Assembly: GCA_963675135.1 (NCBI GenBank)
Contig: OY776131.1
Location: 25,597,881-25,661,880, forward strand
From: Galeopsis tetrahit
Taxonomy: Eukaryota > Streptophyta > Magnoliopsida > Lamiales > Lamiaceae
Direction: 5' to 3'
DNA: 64,000 nt
Shown: positions 34,465-46,517 of the stretch, one piece after another
Layout of the letters: every line of letters begins with the position of its first letter
Numbering within the stretch: the first letter of the stretch is position 1
Program-made: the position numbers and the translations under genes
The notes under the pieces: model-generated
Databases searched by the model: none
Told to the model about the DNA's origin: nothing
What the model saw: the letters and a program-made list of their open reading frames with translations, nothing else

Positions 34465-37149
34465 TGTAACGCCCCGAATACGGAATGCAGCCTTTGTGGC
34501 TCAAACACTCTAAATTCGAGTCGCCACTTAGTGACCGAAAAACCGAACCTAAAAATTTCTTTAAAATATAATAACATAAGTGAATTGACAAGAGTTTTGC
34601 AGCGGAAATAATTTAAAGATAGTCATAAGTTGCAATAGAAGCAATGTGGGCCCATTTATAAACTTAGAATTAACATGATAAGTAGTATTTGATTTGAAGA
34701 TACCTTACATAATGATCGTCGAGTAGCTTTTAGAAAAGTTTGTCACTCGACATAAGAGTAAAACGTGTAATTCATAAGACATTCAATTTATTATCATAAG
34801 TCTCAAATAAATATATTATAGCATCTTAATATCTAGAAACTCTGTGTCATCCCTACTGCAATGCCAGCCCCTCTCGATCATAACTGGCCTGAAAATATTT
34901 AACTTGGGGTGTGAGATAAAAATCTCAGTGGCCTGAAAATATTTAACTTCTTGAATGATTTTAGCAAGCGTAACGCAGGGACCGTCCGAGCTCCGATTAG
35001 GCCGCACTTCGCCTAGCACGTTTCCTTGAATATTTATTCATTATAAGGACTCTTTGTTCTTAAAATTACATAACAATTTTCCTTCATGAATAAGTCATAA
35101 TTACACGAAAAGTAATATCGAAACAATAAATTAACCAAGCACATTTTAACATGTATCAATTGATGTACTTTAACAAATAATAATAATTTATGGAACAATT
35201 GATCAACTATAATTTAAACACATACTTCACTTAATAATTTTAGAAGAAGCAACATATAAAATAAGATCATCAAACTTCAATTATTCAAAAAACATCACTT
35301 TTTGTCAATTTCAGTCCTAACCACTTATGAAAATATTGCAACTATTGAAAACATGCATTAGAATGTCAAAAATCATGTTTAAATATATGTCAATTAAACA
35401 GAGAGTGTTATTTGGCATATTTCAAAACGGGTCCCTGCTAGCTAGTTATAAAACATAGAATAACTGATTTTTCTCCTATGTTCGTGATTTTATTCCCGTC
35501 AAATGGATAATCAAATTAACATTTTTCTCCAAGGTAATTAAACTACATGATGTTAAGTTTACTGGCAATAAATTTCTTTGTCAAAAACGCGTCCCGATAT
35601 TGAGTAAAACTGACTCCGAAGTATTGTACCTGAAACAAAATGCTCTGTTTTCCCAGATTTCCCAGCTCACTGCCCCATATTAAAAATTGAATAACTCTCA
35701 ATATACTCGATCAATTTGTGCCATCTTTTATATTCAAATTATCTACCATATGGAGTCCATACCCTATTTGGTTTTGAGTCAAAATCATTTTTCTATTGAA
35801 AGATATGGACTCCCAAAATCACTGCATTCAACACAAAATTCCAGCTTGTATTGTAATCTTTGAAAAATCATTTTATACACTTAAATCACGTTTTCAACCA
35901 ATAAAACACACCTAACATATAACATGCTTATTATAAAAAATATATATCACAAGTTCCACAAGATTCGAGTACCGAGAATCATAAACGGTAATCGAAATAT
36001 ACGCAAATGGCACATAAATGGGTTGATTATTAAAACCTGTGTAGTTTTCCCGATTCAGGCTAAGATATGGATTCGAATTCGTGAGGGAACCTGGGGGATC
36101 GATCGAGGATGAAGTTGGCTCGAGTTCTTCATGATTGTTGCAAGATTTTTGAAGAAATAGTTATCAAATACGATTTTTGAAATAAAAGACAGTAGCAAAG
36201 AAGAAAAAGATGTGTTCTTCATTCCTCTTGAATCATATGGACTGTTCTTTGAAGAGAAGAATTGAAATCATTTCGGATGTGTTCCCGGCTCTCGAAGGCT
36301 GCTATAGAGGTAGAATAATCAACTTGCTTCCTATTGTTTTAGAAAGAAGTCGATCAAGAGGTAGGAAAAAGGGGAGAAAAGATAGTTGTTCTTCATTTTG
36401 TGTGGATCGATTCTTGGAGTTCACTGAGTAGTGAAAAAGACAGGGGTTGGACGTGTTTCTTGGCAGATTTGGATGAATAAGAAGCTTGGAGTGAGGGGAT
36501 ATATATAGAAGAAGGTAATAGTTACCTATTGGCCGACTAAAAACTGCAGGGAGATGTGGTTAAATTACCACCACATGATGTTTTGTGGTTTAAGAATTAA
36601 AGGTGTTCAAAGATTAATTTACCGCGGTATTCGTTAGTACTCAATATTTACTACATCGTCGTTACTTAATTTTGTGTTAGTTTTTCGCGGAAAATTACAC
36701 GAGAGCTATAAATATTTATTTAGGAATTATGGTGATGAAATCGTCGCACTTCGAGACGAAAATTATTTAATTATAAAATTCGACTTAATGCTACCTATTT
36801 TTTTTTTTAATTATAATATTTATTTAATAGCAAATTATCAGAATAAGTCATAATATAAAATCAGATAAGAAAAGCATTATATCACATAGACACGAAAAAC
36901 ATGACAACCAAGAAAATGTAATTTTCATGAATATGAATCTATTATACATGCGATACTATTATTTATCATTATCAAGCAAGCAATTGTATCAAATCTGTAT
37001 ATTTAAAATTAAGATAACATGACAATATTATTTATTTGAATATATTATGTTTTGTTAAGTAGTTTATCATAATCTAGCTTTAAAATAAACCGTAAGGTTA
37101 TAAATTAGACTCCATTCATTTTCAACACTTATTAATATTCAATACAAGA

Positions 37150-38340
37150 AACAGGGGGAATAGCAATGAAAATTTTGCAACAAATCTAAATTTCATCGTT
37201 AAAATCAATTTTTAGCAACAAAATAAAAAATTTTGTCGCCAAATTCTTAGATTTAATATTTTCAACAAAATTTATATATTTTATCGCTATATTAACAACA
37301 AAATTCTTCATTTTGTTGTTAATAATCAAAACAACAGTGAAAATTATATTTCGTCGCTAATATTTTGCGATAAAATAGAAATTTTTGTGGCTAATTTCTT
37401 GAAATTAATTTTTGCAACAAAATTTATATATTTCATCGCTCAACAATTCGCTTCATTTTGTTGTTAATAATTAGAACAACAATGAAAATTATATTTCGTC
37501 GTCAATATTTTGCGATGAAATAGAAATTTTCGTGGCTAATTACTTGAAATTAATTTTTGCAACAAAATTTATATATTTCATCGCTATATTAGCAACAAAT
37601 TGCTTCATTTTGTTGTTAATAATCAAAACATCAATGAAAATTATATTTTGTCGTTAATATTTTGCGATGAAATAAAAAAATTTGTGGTTAATTTCTTGAA
37701 ATTAATTTTTGTAATAAAATTTATATATTTCATCACTATATTAGCAACAAATTGCTTCATTTTGTTGTTAATAATCAAAATAACAATGAAAATTATATTT
37801 CGTTACTAATATTTTGCGATGAAATAGAAATTTTCGTGGCTAATTTATTGAAATTAAAATATTTCATCGCTATACTAGCAACAAATTGCTTCATTTTGTT
37901 GTTAATTGTTTTTGAAGTCTCGGGTATCCAGTCTTGGACCGACTAATTCCGGGGGACCAATCCCACCGCCCACTCGCGGGGGTCCCGTTTAAAGCCAGAA
38001 CTGTACGCTCTGTATGGACATGGCCCCATAGAAATTGTTTGCACCTTAGAGGGTTCGAACCTGAGACCTAGAGAGGAGCATACTCCTAAGTCCCAAGCCT
38101 ACACCACTAGGCCAACTCCTTGGGGTTCTTCATTTTGTTGTTAATAATCAGAACAACAATGAAAATTATATTTCGTCGCTAATATTTTAACGACAAAGTT
38201 GAAATTTGTATGAATAATTTTGTGGATTTAATATTTGCGAGAAAATTAAAATATTTCATTACCTTATTAGCAAAATAATATTTTATTGTTAATAATTAGA
38301 ACGATAATAAAAATTATATTTCGTCTCTAATATTTCATCA
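37150..38340. repeat. CACTA left subterminal ~152-bp tandem repeats
   Basis: About six units of ~152 bp contain GCGATGAAATAGAAATTTTC, a GCAACAAAATTTATATATTT phrase and GCTTCATTTTGTTGTTAAT. The open stretches at 37600 and 37752 are the same 152-bp unit one period apart. The array is interrupted by the SINE at 37907. Confidence 0.8.
37907..38127 (-). mobile_element. tRNA-derived SINE, 221 bp
   Basis: On the minus strand the head reads GTTGGCCTAGTGGT (RNA polymerase III box A) and then GGTTCGAACCC (box B) at tRNA-like spacing. A tRNA-unrelated body follows, with CGCGAGTGGGCGGTGGGA, and a short A-rich tail (CTTCAAAAACAA). The flanks are an 18-bp direct repeat, CTTCATTTTGTTGTTAAT (37889-37906, 38128-38145). 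The flank words also belong to the CACTA repeat, but their exact abutment fits a target duplication. It would be mobilised by a LINE reverse transcriptase. Confidence 0.85.
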
Positions 38341-39342
38341 CCTTAACACTATGATGTTTGAAATGATAGGATCAATATAATAAAATACCCAGTATGGTGA
38401 CGCCTGTTGTAAGTAATCATGCCAAAATTACATATATAATGACGCTTTGATATTTTAATTAAATATAGTGACGCTAACAATTTAGTCCCGCTTTTAATTA
38501 AATATTTTCTAATTTTATCTCCCGCTCCTAAAATTTAGATCCCGCCTTAACCTTCCCTTCTATTGTCTCTCTCTGAACCAATTTCACACAATCTCATCGC
38601 GGGAGCCCTAGAATTATTCCACACACCTTCTGACTTTCATCCACTTGGTTGAAGACTGATACCCAGCGATTGGTGTCCAATAGACGCATATGAGCCTAAG
38701 TTTCGATCGCGATTGTGAAATCTAAAACGTGGATTCAATCTCCATTCCAGAAATGTGGGTTCAAGTTTTACATGGTATATTCGCGCCTCCTACTGTAGAG
38801 AAGGTTAGTTATCTTCTTCTAAGCCCTAATTCTGGAGTACCAAGTTGGATTGAACCCTAATTCGAAAATCCCCAATTTGAAATTTTGGTTAGTTATCTTC
38901 TTGTGTATTATTTAATACTTTTGAAGAAATATTTGTTATCGTGATTATGGTTGAGTATTTTCATTACTGTTTGTGGATATTTAATCATGGGTTGCTTGAT
39001 TAAATTGAAACTGGGTGTTGGGTTTGTGGTACTACACTTGTGGTTGGGTATATCGGGGAGAAGAAATGAGAGAGGAACACTTTAGTACTAATATATACAT
39101 ATGAAGGAACTGGCTAGTCAACTGCTTCTTGTACACCTATGAGATTTCTCATTAGTTTTTCTATGTGCTTAATATTCTACAGATGGATGTGTCTAATACA
39201 TTAATTGAATTACTAAGACAAACAAGAAATGTTACTAAATGTCATATTTATTTTGTTAAACAAGGCAAATTTATTTTTTTTGTGCGAATTGCCAAATGTT
39301 ATTCAAGTTTATTATCAAAGTATAGATATTCTAGTATTTAAG

Positions 39343-40096
39343 TAGAGCCGTCAAAACGGGCTAGGCCCGTTGGGCCAGCCCGCCCCGCCACTAAAAATAG
39401 TGGGTTGGGCCAGAATTTTTCAAGCCCGTCAAGAGGCGGGCCCAGGCGGTCCGGCCCGTTTGGACAGCGGTTTTTGGTGGGGCGGGGGCGGGCTTTGGCG
39501 GGCTGGCCCGCCAATTTATTTTCAGTTTTTTTTTGTATTTATATATATTATAATTAATTAAAAAATATATATATATGTAAACCTGAACCTAATGCAAGTC
39601 ACGCATTGCTTTTTTTTGTTTTCTAATTTATTCTTCTTTCATTTCTTTTCTGTTCCTCCAACTACATCTTATATATACATATTTAAATTATTATGTACAA
39701 TATATATGTATATTACAAAATAAATTTTTATTTGGTTTTTTATTCTTAAAAACATCACATTTCTGTATATGTATGTTTGGAGTATTTGTATAATTTGAAG
39801 ATTTTATGTTTATGTTTTACAGATGTTAAAATTTGAATTTGTATTTTGTAGGAGACAAATTATTTATATTTAATTTAATTAATTTTGTTAGATGTTTTTT
39901 TTATAAATTTAATAAATATTTTTGTAAAAAAAAAAAAAAAAAAAGCCCGCCGAAACCCGCGGCCCGCCCATTTTTGGGTTGGGTTGAGGTTTTAGTAACC
40001 CACTTGACAAACGGGCTCGACCGCCCCGCCCCGCCAAATGGCGGGCTTTTGCGGTTTTGGCCCGTCTCGCCCCGCCGGCCCGTCTTGACAGGTCTA
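39343..40096. mobile_element. hAT-type MITE, 754 bp, TSD TATTTAAG
   Basis: A perfect 8-bp duplication (39335-39342, 40097-40104) flanks inverted ends TAGAGCCGTCAAAACGGGC and the complement of TAGACCTGTCAAGACGGGC. The outer 150 bp on each side are saturated with GGCCCG/CGGGCC words; the middle is AT-rich. Open frames within are composition artefacts. Confidence 0.9.
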
Positions 40097-40378
40097 TATT
40101 TAAGTATAGAATTCGAGGAAATGTTGTTGTGGCCTTCTGGTTTTTAGAAGATAAAAGTATAAAACTAAGAGTGATATTTGGGTGTAATTGGTTGCACCTA
40201 TACAATTGAAATTGAGTTAAATTGAATTAGTTCAAATATTAAATTGAACTTTAAAATCCAAGTATAATTATACACTCAATTTCATAGGAGAATTTGCCTA
40301 AATCTAAATCTTATTAAATAACATAATTTATTCAACGGGGTTTTGAAAACCTCGCTCTTATACTTATAATCTTCATTA

Positions 40379-40618
40379 TTGTCTTGTGCACTTTGTTATG
40401 CAAAACTGAGAGCCACTGATATGATTACTGCTGGAAAGGTCAGTGTTTTGTGTAATTATGGAGGCGTCGGAAAGGGTTCTGCTGCTACATTGAAACAAGT
40501 TAGTGATCCTGTTTTCGTGACTCAAATCAATCCAAACTTCGGCCTTCATGCACTCACAAAAGGCTTCAAAGTACTAACACTTGCGGGTGTTGTCTCTGAA
40601 GCCAATATCAAGCAGTAA
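40379..40618 (+). pseudogene. SAHH: S-adenosylhomocysteine hydrolase fragment
   Basis: The 79-codon frame matches the NAD-binding domain of adenosylhomocysteinase, the enzyme that clears S-adenosylhomocysteine so methylation can go on: RATDMITAGKVSVLC, then NYGGVGKGSAATLKQ, then GFKVLTLAGVVSEANI. The dinucleotide-binding loop GYGDVGKG of the family reads NYGGVGKG, so its first Gly is Asn. The usual EIDP is also changed (QINP). The frame ends in a stop after EANIKQ, well short of the rest of the domain. It lies inside the inner CACTA-like element, which suggests gene capture followed by decay. Confidence 0.85.
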
Positions 40619-41689
40619 TTCTCTTCAGGTACCATCTCATTTTATATTAGATGAACTAATTACTGATTTCGACATGCGTTATTGTTTTTCTTTCAGTAGC
40701 CTCATATCCGATATGCAGGAGGAAGGCATTGCATTATATTACACATACTTGAACACTAGATCTTAATTAGCACAAGCCTGACTTAGTACTTTAAACATTA
40801 ATTTGAATTATTTGATAAAAAAATATAGTATTGTTTAGGAAAAGGGCTGATGACTGCTATTTACTTCATAGTATACATTGTTTATTTTGTTTTGGCTTAT
40901 TTGCTTAATTTTGATTTTCTCCGGTTTACTAAATTAATTAAGGCATTATGCTACTGGAGAAACTTCATAAATTTCTCAGATGAAGGTCATTACTACAGAA
41001 TATTGATTCTTTTCTTGTGATTAAAACTGAGTGTCAAGTGAATCTGTCTTCTTCACCTTTGGTATGATGTATTTGACATATGCATATATGATCCTCTCTT
41101 ATATACTGTATCATTTAGATCTGCTTTTATAAATCATTATCAAAGAAACCTTTCTGGCCTCCTTTACAATATATGGACTCTTATCATTGCTCTAAAAACT
41201 GATGGAGTTCATATTTATGGCAACTGTGATGCCACATATATTTTTGGCACTGACCTTTGAGTAAGCATACAACTCCATTTGCCATGAAGACTCTCCATTT
41301 GAAGGATTACTGATTATTTCAATTGATATTCATTCACACCATTGTGATTTATTTTAAGTATATTTATATTTTATCTCACTATTTACTTGTCAAACAGGTG
41401 GGTGTTTACTTTGGTTACTCTTTATTTTGGGGCTGCCTTTGCATCTCACTCTGTTTTATAATTTGAGAAACCTAAGGCCTCAATTAATGTAAATTCAATT
41501 TATCCTCTTTTTTTTTTAATACCAAACTGACTGTAATCTTACATGTATTAACCATAAAGCCATTCAAATGTCACTTTATGCTACATTTTTACAGAATTGC
41601 ATACATTATAAGTTTGACTGCTATATGCTGCTATATAATTTGAGGGTTTTGCTCTTATTCTCTCTTGATAGCTATGTTCTATAGTATGT

Positions 41690-41888
41690 GGTGGAACTGC
41701 AAAGACAATTCTTGCTGCAATAGTCGGTGGAGTTTTGCAATATAAAGGCCCAAAATTAAGCATAAGGAAAAGAGGAAGCAGAATTTGTGACAATATCTAC
41801 ACAAAAATATCTGCAGATTACATACCCATTGAGTTCAGAGCAGCTCTTGAGGTTGTTTGGAGGCTCCCTGTACTTTTTTTTTTCTCAG
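41690..41888 (+). pseudogene. Unidentified exon-like fragment
   Basis: An open stretch encodes CGGTAKTILAAIVGGVLQYK, then KRGSRICDNIYTKISADYIP and FRAALEVVWRLP, ending near a polypyrimidine-AG/GT signal. The composition is protein-like, but I do not recognise the family. It sits downstream of the SAHH fragment in the same orientation and may come from a different captured gene. Confidence 0.35.
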
Positions 41889-44209
41889 GTACATGTTATA
41901 AAACCTTGTTCCCAATACTCTTTGATATATATGCCATGATATAGGTTGTTCAAGTGAACTTCTACTACATCTCTTAGATAGTTGATAGACTTTTGCTGAC
42001 ATCAAATATTTTTTGGATTTTATATGTTAAGTGCATTCCTGAACATTGGTATTGGACAAACTGGTGGTCATTTATACGTGTTCCGTGACATGTGGCATAT
42101 TACTACCAATTATTGTTTCTGAACATTCATAAAAGTGCATCTAAGGTATATTGAAACTCCCTTATTCATTTCCATTCTTTACTTTGCTTTTGCTTTAATC
42201 AATAACCACATTTTGATTTATTTCTTCTATTATAAGTAATTTATGGCATTGATGTCTGATTAAATCAGTACATATGAATAAATATCTTTGAGTTGTTACC
42301 ACTCACTTCAGTGGTTCAATAGAATCTTTTTAGAAATATGAGGTGAATTGGAAATGTGGGACTTGCATCAAGTTTTATAAATTTATAAGGTATATTTTGT
42401 TCCTTATTTACTCATTTAGCTACCAAAATTCAGTGAGTGTTTTTATCTTTGCTTCTCTTCTAGATAGATATTAAGAATGAAATGAAATTGTAATTATAAG
42501 CTGCGCATATGTTTTGTTTTCTTAAGAATTATCAACCATTGTTTTCTTAAGAATTATCAACCATGTAGTTGGGTTACATTGTAGATGAAATATACCTATT
42601 GTTCTTTGTTTGGTTCTAGTTACATTGTAGATGAAATATACCTATTGTTGATATTCATTTGAATCTACATTCGTTTCTAATTATATTTGCCAATTTGATG
42701 GCTTAGTAGCACTATTAGTATATATCTAAACTTCTTTCGTTATCTTTCGTTATCAGCTCATGATACTTTATTTTTTGTACTCGGATTCTATCGTAGGTTG
42801 ATAAGCGTAGGAGATAACAGTTTGAAGGTGTCATCAAGTGAACTGCTCAATCCGCAATAATGACATGTGTTTACAAAACTGCCATGGCTATTTTCATACC
42901 ACAAAATAAATTTTTTATTGATCGAAACTTATAGTTTGTCCATGATTATCATGTAAAATGGTGTTGGTTTGAGATGTGATCTATATAATATTGTTGTAGC
43001 TAGCTAGGTTTTATCCATCATTTCTTCAGATCAAAGATAGGATATCGATGCTTGAAGAGAAAGCTTGTTATATATGTATGTAGATAGGACACATCATTTT
43101 CACCTGTTTTTTCATGTTGGAATATATTTGGTTGTTTCTTTGTTACAAGTGAATGACAATATTTTTTTTTGCCACACAAGTGAATGCCAATATTTTATTA
43201 TTGATGTTTATATATATATGTTTGAGCATGTTAGGGTATGCATATATGTATTAACATTACATATATTAGTTATTAAAAACATCACTAAACAAGGTGGTTA
43301 AGTTAGTTATAACGTTTCTGTGACGCGTGAAAACGTCTCTAAATCACACTGGGGTGATGTTGGTTAGCGTCACCAAATAATGTTAGAATGACGTATAAAA
43401 GCATCACTAAAGGAGGTGGTTAAGTTGGTTATAGTTTTCTTGTGACGCGAGAAAGCATCACTATAGCACACCGTTGGGACGTCGATTAGCGTCACCAAAT
43501 AGTATTACTATGATGCATAAAAGTGTCATAATGACTATCTACGGTGATGCTTTAAAGCGTCACCAAAGCAGTCTATAGAAACGCCAAATCAGGTGACGCT
43601 TAATCAAAGCGTCACTGATATTCACTTTTAGTGACACTTTTGAGCGTCTCTAAAGCCCGTTTTTTGTAGTAGTGTTTCATTTACACTCATTAATTTGACA
43701 TATTAAGTTTTTTGTTTAATTTATGTTGGGGTATAATTTCTTGATTTCATTATGTAAAATTTGTTTTATATTTTTCTGTTTTCTTAATTTCATTAATTAT
43801 TTGTTGTTATTTCTACTAAGCATATGAGGGAAGAGTGCTACTTCAACTATGCATATTAAATCTAGAAAATCGGTTTAAATGTTTAATAATTCTCCAAAAT
43901 TTTGTGTCTTATATAAATCAGTTTGAATGTTTATAAAAATATTTATAAATATGAAGATGCAAGTGAAGATGGACATAAAGATGAGAGGATGAAGATTGGA
44001 TGTAATATTTATTATTTTTTTGGAATTGTTAAAATAACATTGATTTTTTACAATTGAAATTGTTTTAAAAATTACAGTATATATATATAATTGTTACAAG
44101 TTAAAAATTAATCAATTAATATATGTGAAATAAATTAATTAAATGAGTAAAATTAAATAAATTAGTAACAATTGAATACATATATAATTAATATTAAAAA
44201 CTGAATCAA

Positions 44210-44326
44210 AGAGTTGTCTGCGTGAGTGGTGGGCGCCCAGCTATGGGTGCCCATCCACCCGGGATCGATTCCCACAAAGACCATTTAAATAAAATGGGGA
44301 GGGGTATGCGGGTTGGGTGTGGGAGC
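44210..44326 (+). mobile_element. Probable SINE head, interrupted by a hAT MITE
   Basis: The sequence GAGTTGTCTGCGTGAGTGGT followed by GGGATCGATTCCC fits RNA polymerase III boxes A and B of a tRNA-derived SINE. A GGGTGTGGGAGC-rich body follows and continues after the hAT MITE (44997 to about 45060). The outer ends are not defined. Confidence 0.45.
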
Positions 44327-44988
44327 TAGAGATGTTTATCCGGGCCGGGCTAACGGGGCTGGCCCGTTTAACCCTGAAAAATACAGGGTTAGGGTTCATG
44401 AATTATAGGCCCGTTTAAAACCGGGCTTTTTTGACCCGGATCGGTTAGCCCGTGGGCTAAACCGGGCCAGCCCGCAGGGCTATAGGGCCAACCCGCTAGC
44501 CCGAGTTGTTACCTTTTTTTCCTTTTTTTTTAATAAATAATCTAAGAACAAATTTTGGGTCATTTGACCAATAACCATAACTATAAGCATTAAGAAGCAC
44601 ATTACCATTCATTAGTCATTATTACTATTTTTTATTAGATTATGATATTTGTTTAGCTTTATTTGGTCATATTAAGGACCAATGAGTTCTAGAATTATGT
44701 TTAAATTGGAGTACTTGTTTTTTCTCATTTACTGATCATTAACTAATTATGTATTTTTCTATTTCATTTGCTTGTTGGACGTGCCAATTGAGACCTTTCA
44801 TTTTAAAAGAAAAAAAATTATTGTAGCCCGTTAGTGGCCCGTTTAACCCGTGGCCCGCTAGGGTTAGGGTTAGGTCCCAACAATTGTAGGCCCGTTAAAT
44901 ATGAACCGGTTAAGGCCCTAACTCATTTAGCCTGTAGCCCTGTAGGGCTGACCCTATAGGGCTAGGGCCAGCCCGATAGACATCTCTA
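44327..44988. mobile_element. hAT-type MITE, 662 bp, TSD GTGGGAGC
   Basis: The 8-bp duplication is perfect (44319-44326, 44989-44996). The inverted ends are TAGAGATGTTTATCCGGGC and the complement of TAGAGATGTCTATCGGGC. The ends are rich in GGCCCGTT / AGCCCG words around an AT-rich middle. Confidence 0.9.
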
Positions 44989-45639
44989 GTGGGAGCGGGT
45001 GTGGGTCGGTTGAGTCGGGTTGGGTGTGGGTGCGGGTCGGGTTGATCGAGTGCGGAAGTGGGTTTAGAGAACAATTCGAAAATCGGATATCCATAGCCGA
45101 ATATTAGCGACAAAAATATGGGTTTCATCGCTAACATTTGCGACAAATGTTTGATTTTCCTTGCAAACATTTTGCGATGAAATTCATATTTTCGTCGCTA
45201 ATATTTTGCGATGAAACTCAAATTTTCATCGCTAATATTTGAGACAAAATTCATTTTTTTTGTCACAAACACGTTAGCGACGGGTGTATAGCAACAAATC
45301 CTGCGATAAAATTATTTTATCGCTAACTCACGTTAGCGACAAAAATATTAGAATTAACAACAATTTTTTTCGCGGCTAAATTGCAGTTTTCTTGTAGTGA
45401 TTCATCAAACCTTATTCTTTATTTAGTTATTTATATGCTAGGAGTGCTCCCGATTAGATTACTCGTCTGTCTTCCTGAAAATCAAATCTTTAAGAACAAA
45501 TAACACTATTAATATAATCGAAATATTCTTAAATCATATATTTCTTTATTACATATTAATTTTGGAACGGGGTGTTACATTCGTTGTTTTATTTATATTT
45601 ATTTTTTGAAAGTTAAAAAAATAGAATAATATTTGACTT

Positions 45640-45805
45640 CGTGGTGATTCATTGGTGACTCGATAGTTGATGTATAATTATAATTTTAATGAGTTGTATT
45701 TTAATTTAATTTATAAAATGGTAATATAGTTTTTTACATGTATTTTTCTTTTCAAAAAATTGGGGGTGAAGTTAATAAAAAAGAGGGTAAATAACTAATA
45801 AATTG
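45640..45805. repeat. Terminal repeat relic of the Mutator-like family at 12592
   Basis: On minus this block carries in order the same words as the left end at 12592-12785: TTCACCCCCAATTTTT, then an AT-rich run, then GTCACCAATGAATCACCAC. The partner end is probably in the AT-rich sequence left of 34465, which would place the gypsy LTR inside an old MULE. Confidence 0.45.
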
Positions 45806-45840
45806 GATTTAGTTACATGTATGTAACTTGTACACATAAG

Positions 45841-46152
45841 TAGTGCTGTTATTCGAACCGAGCCTTAACGAGACTCGACTCGACTCGTTAAGGCTCGACT
45901 CCTTTAGCTTAATGAGCCGAGCTCGAGCTCGTTAGATACTCGATTTTACTAACGAGCCGGCTCGAGCTCGACTTGTTAGACTCAATAACTATTTTTTTGT
46001 AAAATATTTCATTAGGCTCGTTAACGAGTCGAGCCGAGCTCAATTTTTAACTCGGTAATGTTATCGAGCCGAGCTCAGCTCGGATAGATAAGAGCTCGAG
46101 TCGAGCTCGAACCTCAAATACTCGGCTCGACTCGGTTCGAATAACAGCTCTA
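45841..46152. mobile_element. hAT-type MITE, 312 bp, TSD CACATAAG
   Basis: The 8-bp duplication (45833-45840, 46153-46160) is perfect. The ends are TAGTGCTGTTATTCGAACCG and the complement of TAGAGCTGTTATTCGAACCG. Almost the whole body is made of GAGCTCGAG, ACTCGACTCG and similar CG-flanked palindromic words. Confidence 0.9.
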
Positions 46153-46160
46153 CACATAAG

Positions 46161-46517
46161 TGCCTAAAAGAAGAGAGTGTGGACTTATTAAAAAAAGGAG
46201 GGTAAATAGAAAATTGGATCCAGTTACATGTATGTAACTGATACACATAAGTATTTGACCCACGTTGACAGTTGATCCACTTTGACCCGCTTTGACCCGT
46301 GTTGATCCACAAATTTTGACCTAATTTATTTTAATTAGTCAATATTGCATGTATGTTGCATATAAATTTTTATCATCAACAATTATGGAATCACAATTAA
46401 ATGGTAGTTAACTAATCCCCTACTTAGATTAGAAAAGTTTTTGTACCTAGTTGGTATATATTCACGGTTGTACTCATTATTCAAGTCAATGAAAATCACA
46501 ATTAATTTACTCTATAA
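46161..46517. other. Unassigned sequence
   Basis: A 50-base phrase around GTTACATGTATGTAAC occurs on both sides of the hAT MITE (near 45811 and 46222). A run of GTTGACAGTTGATCCAC-type repeats is seen at 46260-46320. No gene. Confidence 0.4.

Larger units (their letters stand above)
38347..43674. mobile_element. Inner CACTA-like element with captured gene pieces, ~5.3 kb
   Basis: The right end, read on minus, is CACTACTACAAAAAACGGGC (to 43674), followed inward by inverted GTGACGCTT / AAAGCGTCAC words over 43300-43670. The left border is taken at CACTATGATG (38347), after which GGTGACGCC, ATGACGCTTTGA and TAGTGACGCTAA words appear. The left terminal sequence does not match the right one well and no TSD was matched, so that border is tentative. 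Inside: a leader-like block with TCCCGC words (38510-38830), a hAT MITE, an SAHH fragment and another exon-like piece. No transposase. Confidence 0.6.
37140..45399. mobile_element. CACTA transposon (outer), 8,260 bp, TSD ATT
   Basis: On the minus strand the right end is CACTACAAGAAAACTGC (to 45399). The left end is the slightly mutated CAATACAAGAAACAGGG (from 37140). Both are flanked by ATT (37137-37139, 45400-45402), the 3-bp duplication of this superfamily. Both subterminal regions carry the same words (TTTTGCGATGAAAT, TTCGTCGCTAATATTT) in inverted arrangement. No transposase is present. Its own sequence is only about 2 kb of repeats; the rest is a SINE, an inner CACTA-like element and a hAT MITE inserted later. 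Confidence 0.85.
34465..45579. repeat. Gypsy-type solo LTR, ~2.85 kb, split by a CACTA element
   Basis: The left end is TGTAACGCCCCG and the right end CGGGGTGTTACA, inverted termini typical of long gypsy (Tekay/Del-like) LTRs. The flanking 5-bp duplication TTCGT (34460-34464 and 45580-45584) is perfect. After subtracting the 8,260-bp CACTA element and its extra TSD copy, about 2,852 bp remain, with no gag-pol, so this is a solo LTR left by LTR-LTR recombination and not a full element. Short ORFs within it (for example 34816-35019 minus, 36210-36431 plus) are not gene-like. Confidence 0.8.

Noticed and set aside
37907..38127. tRNA gene
   Set aside because: Boxes A and B are present, but the sequence cannot form a full tRNA and continues into a long body with an A-rich tail and flanking direct repeats, so it is a SINE.
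37150..38340. Satellite DNA or centromeric repeat
   Set aside because: The units are confined to the subterminal zone of a CACTA element and match its other end in inverted orientation.
38347..38360. Firm left border of the inner CACTA-like element
   Set aside because: CACTA occurs but the following bases do not match the right terminal repeat and no 3-bp TSD pairs, so I keep it only as tentative.
39370..39561. Gly/Pro-rich ORF in GC-rich sequence
   Set aside because: It lies wholly inside the word-saturated end of a hAT MITE and reflects composition only.
44910..45170. Minus-strand ORF of 86 codons
   Set aside because: It crosses the border between a hAT MITE and SINE-like sequence, so it is not a gene.
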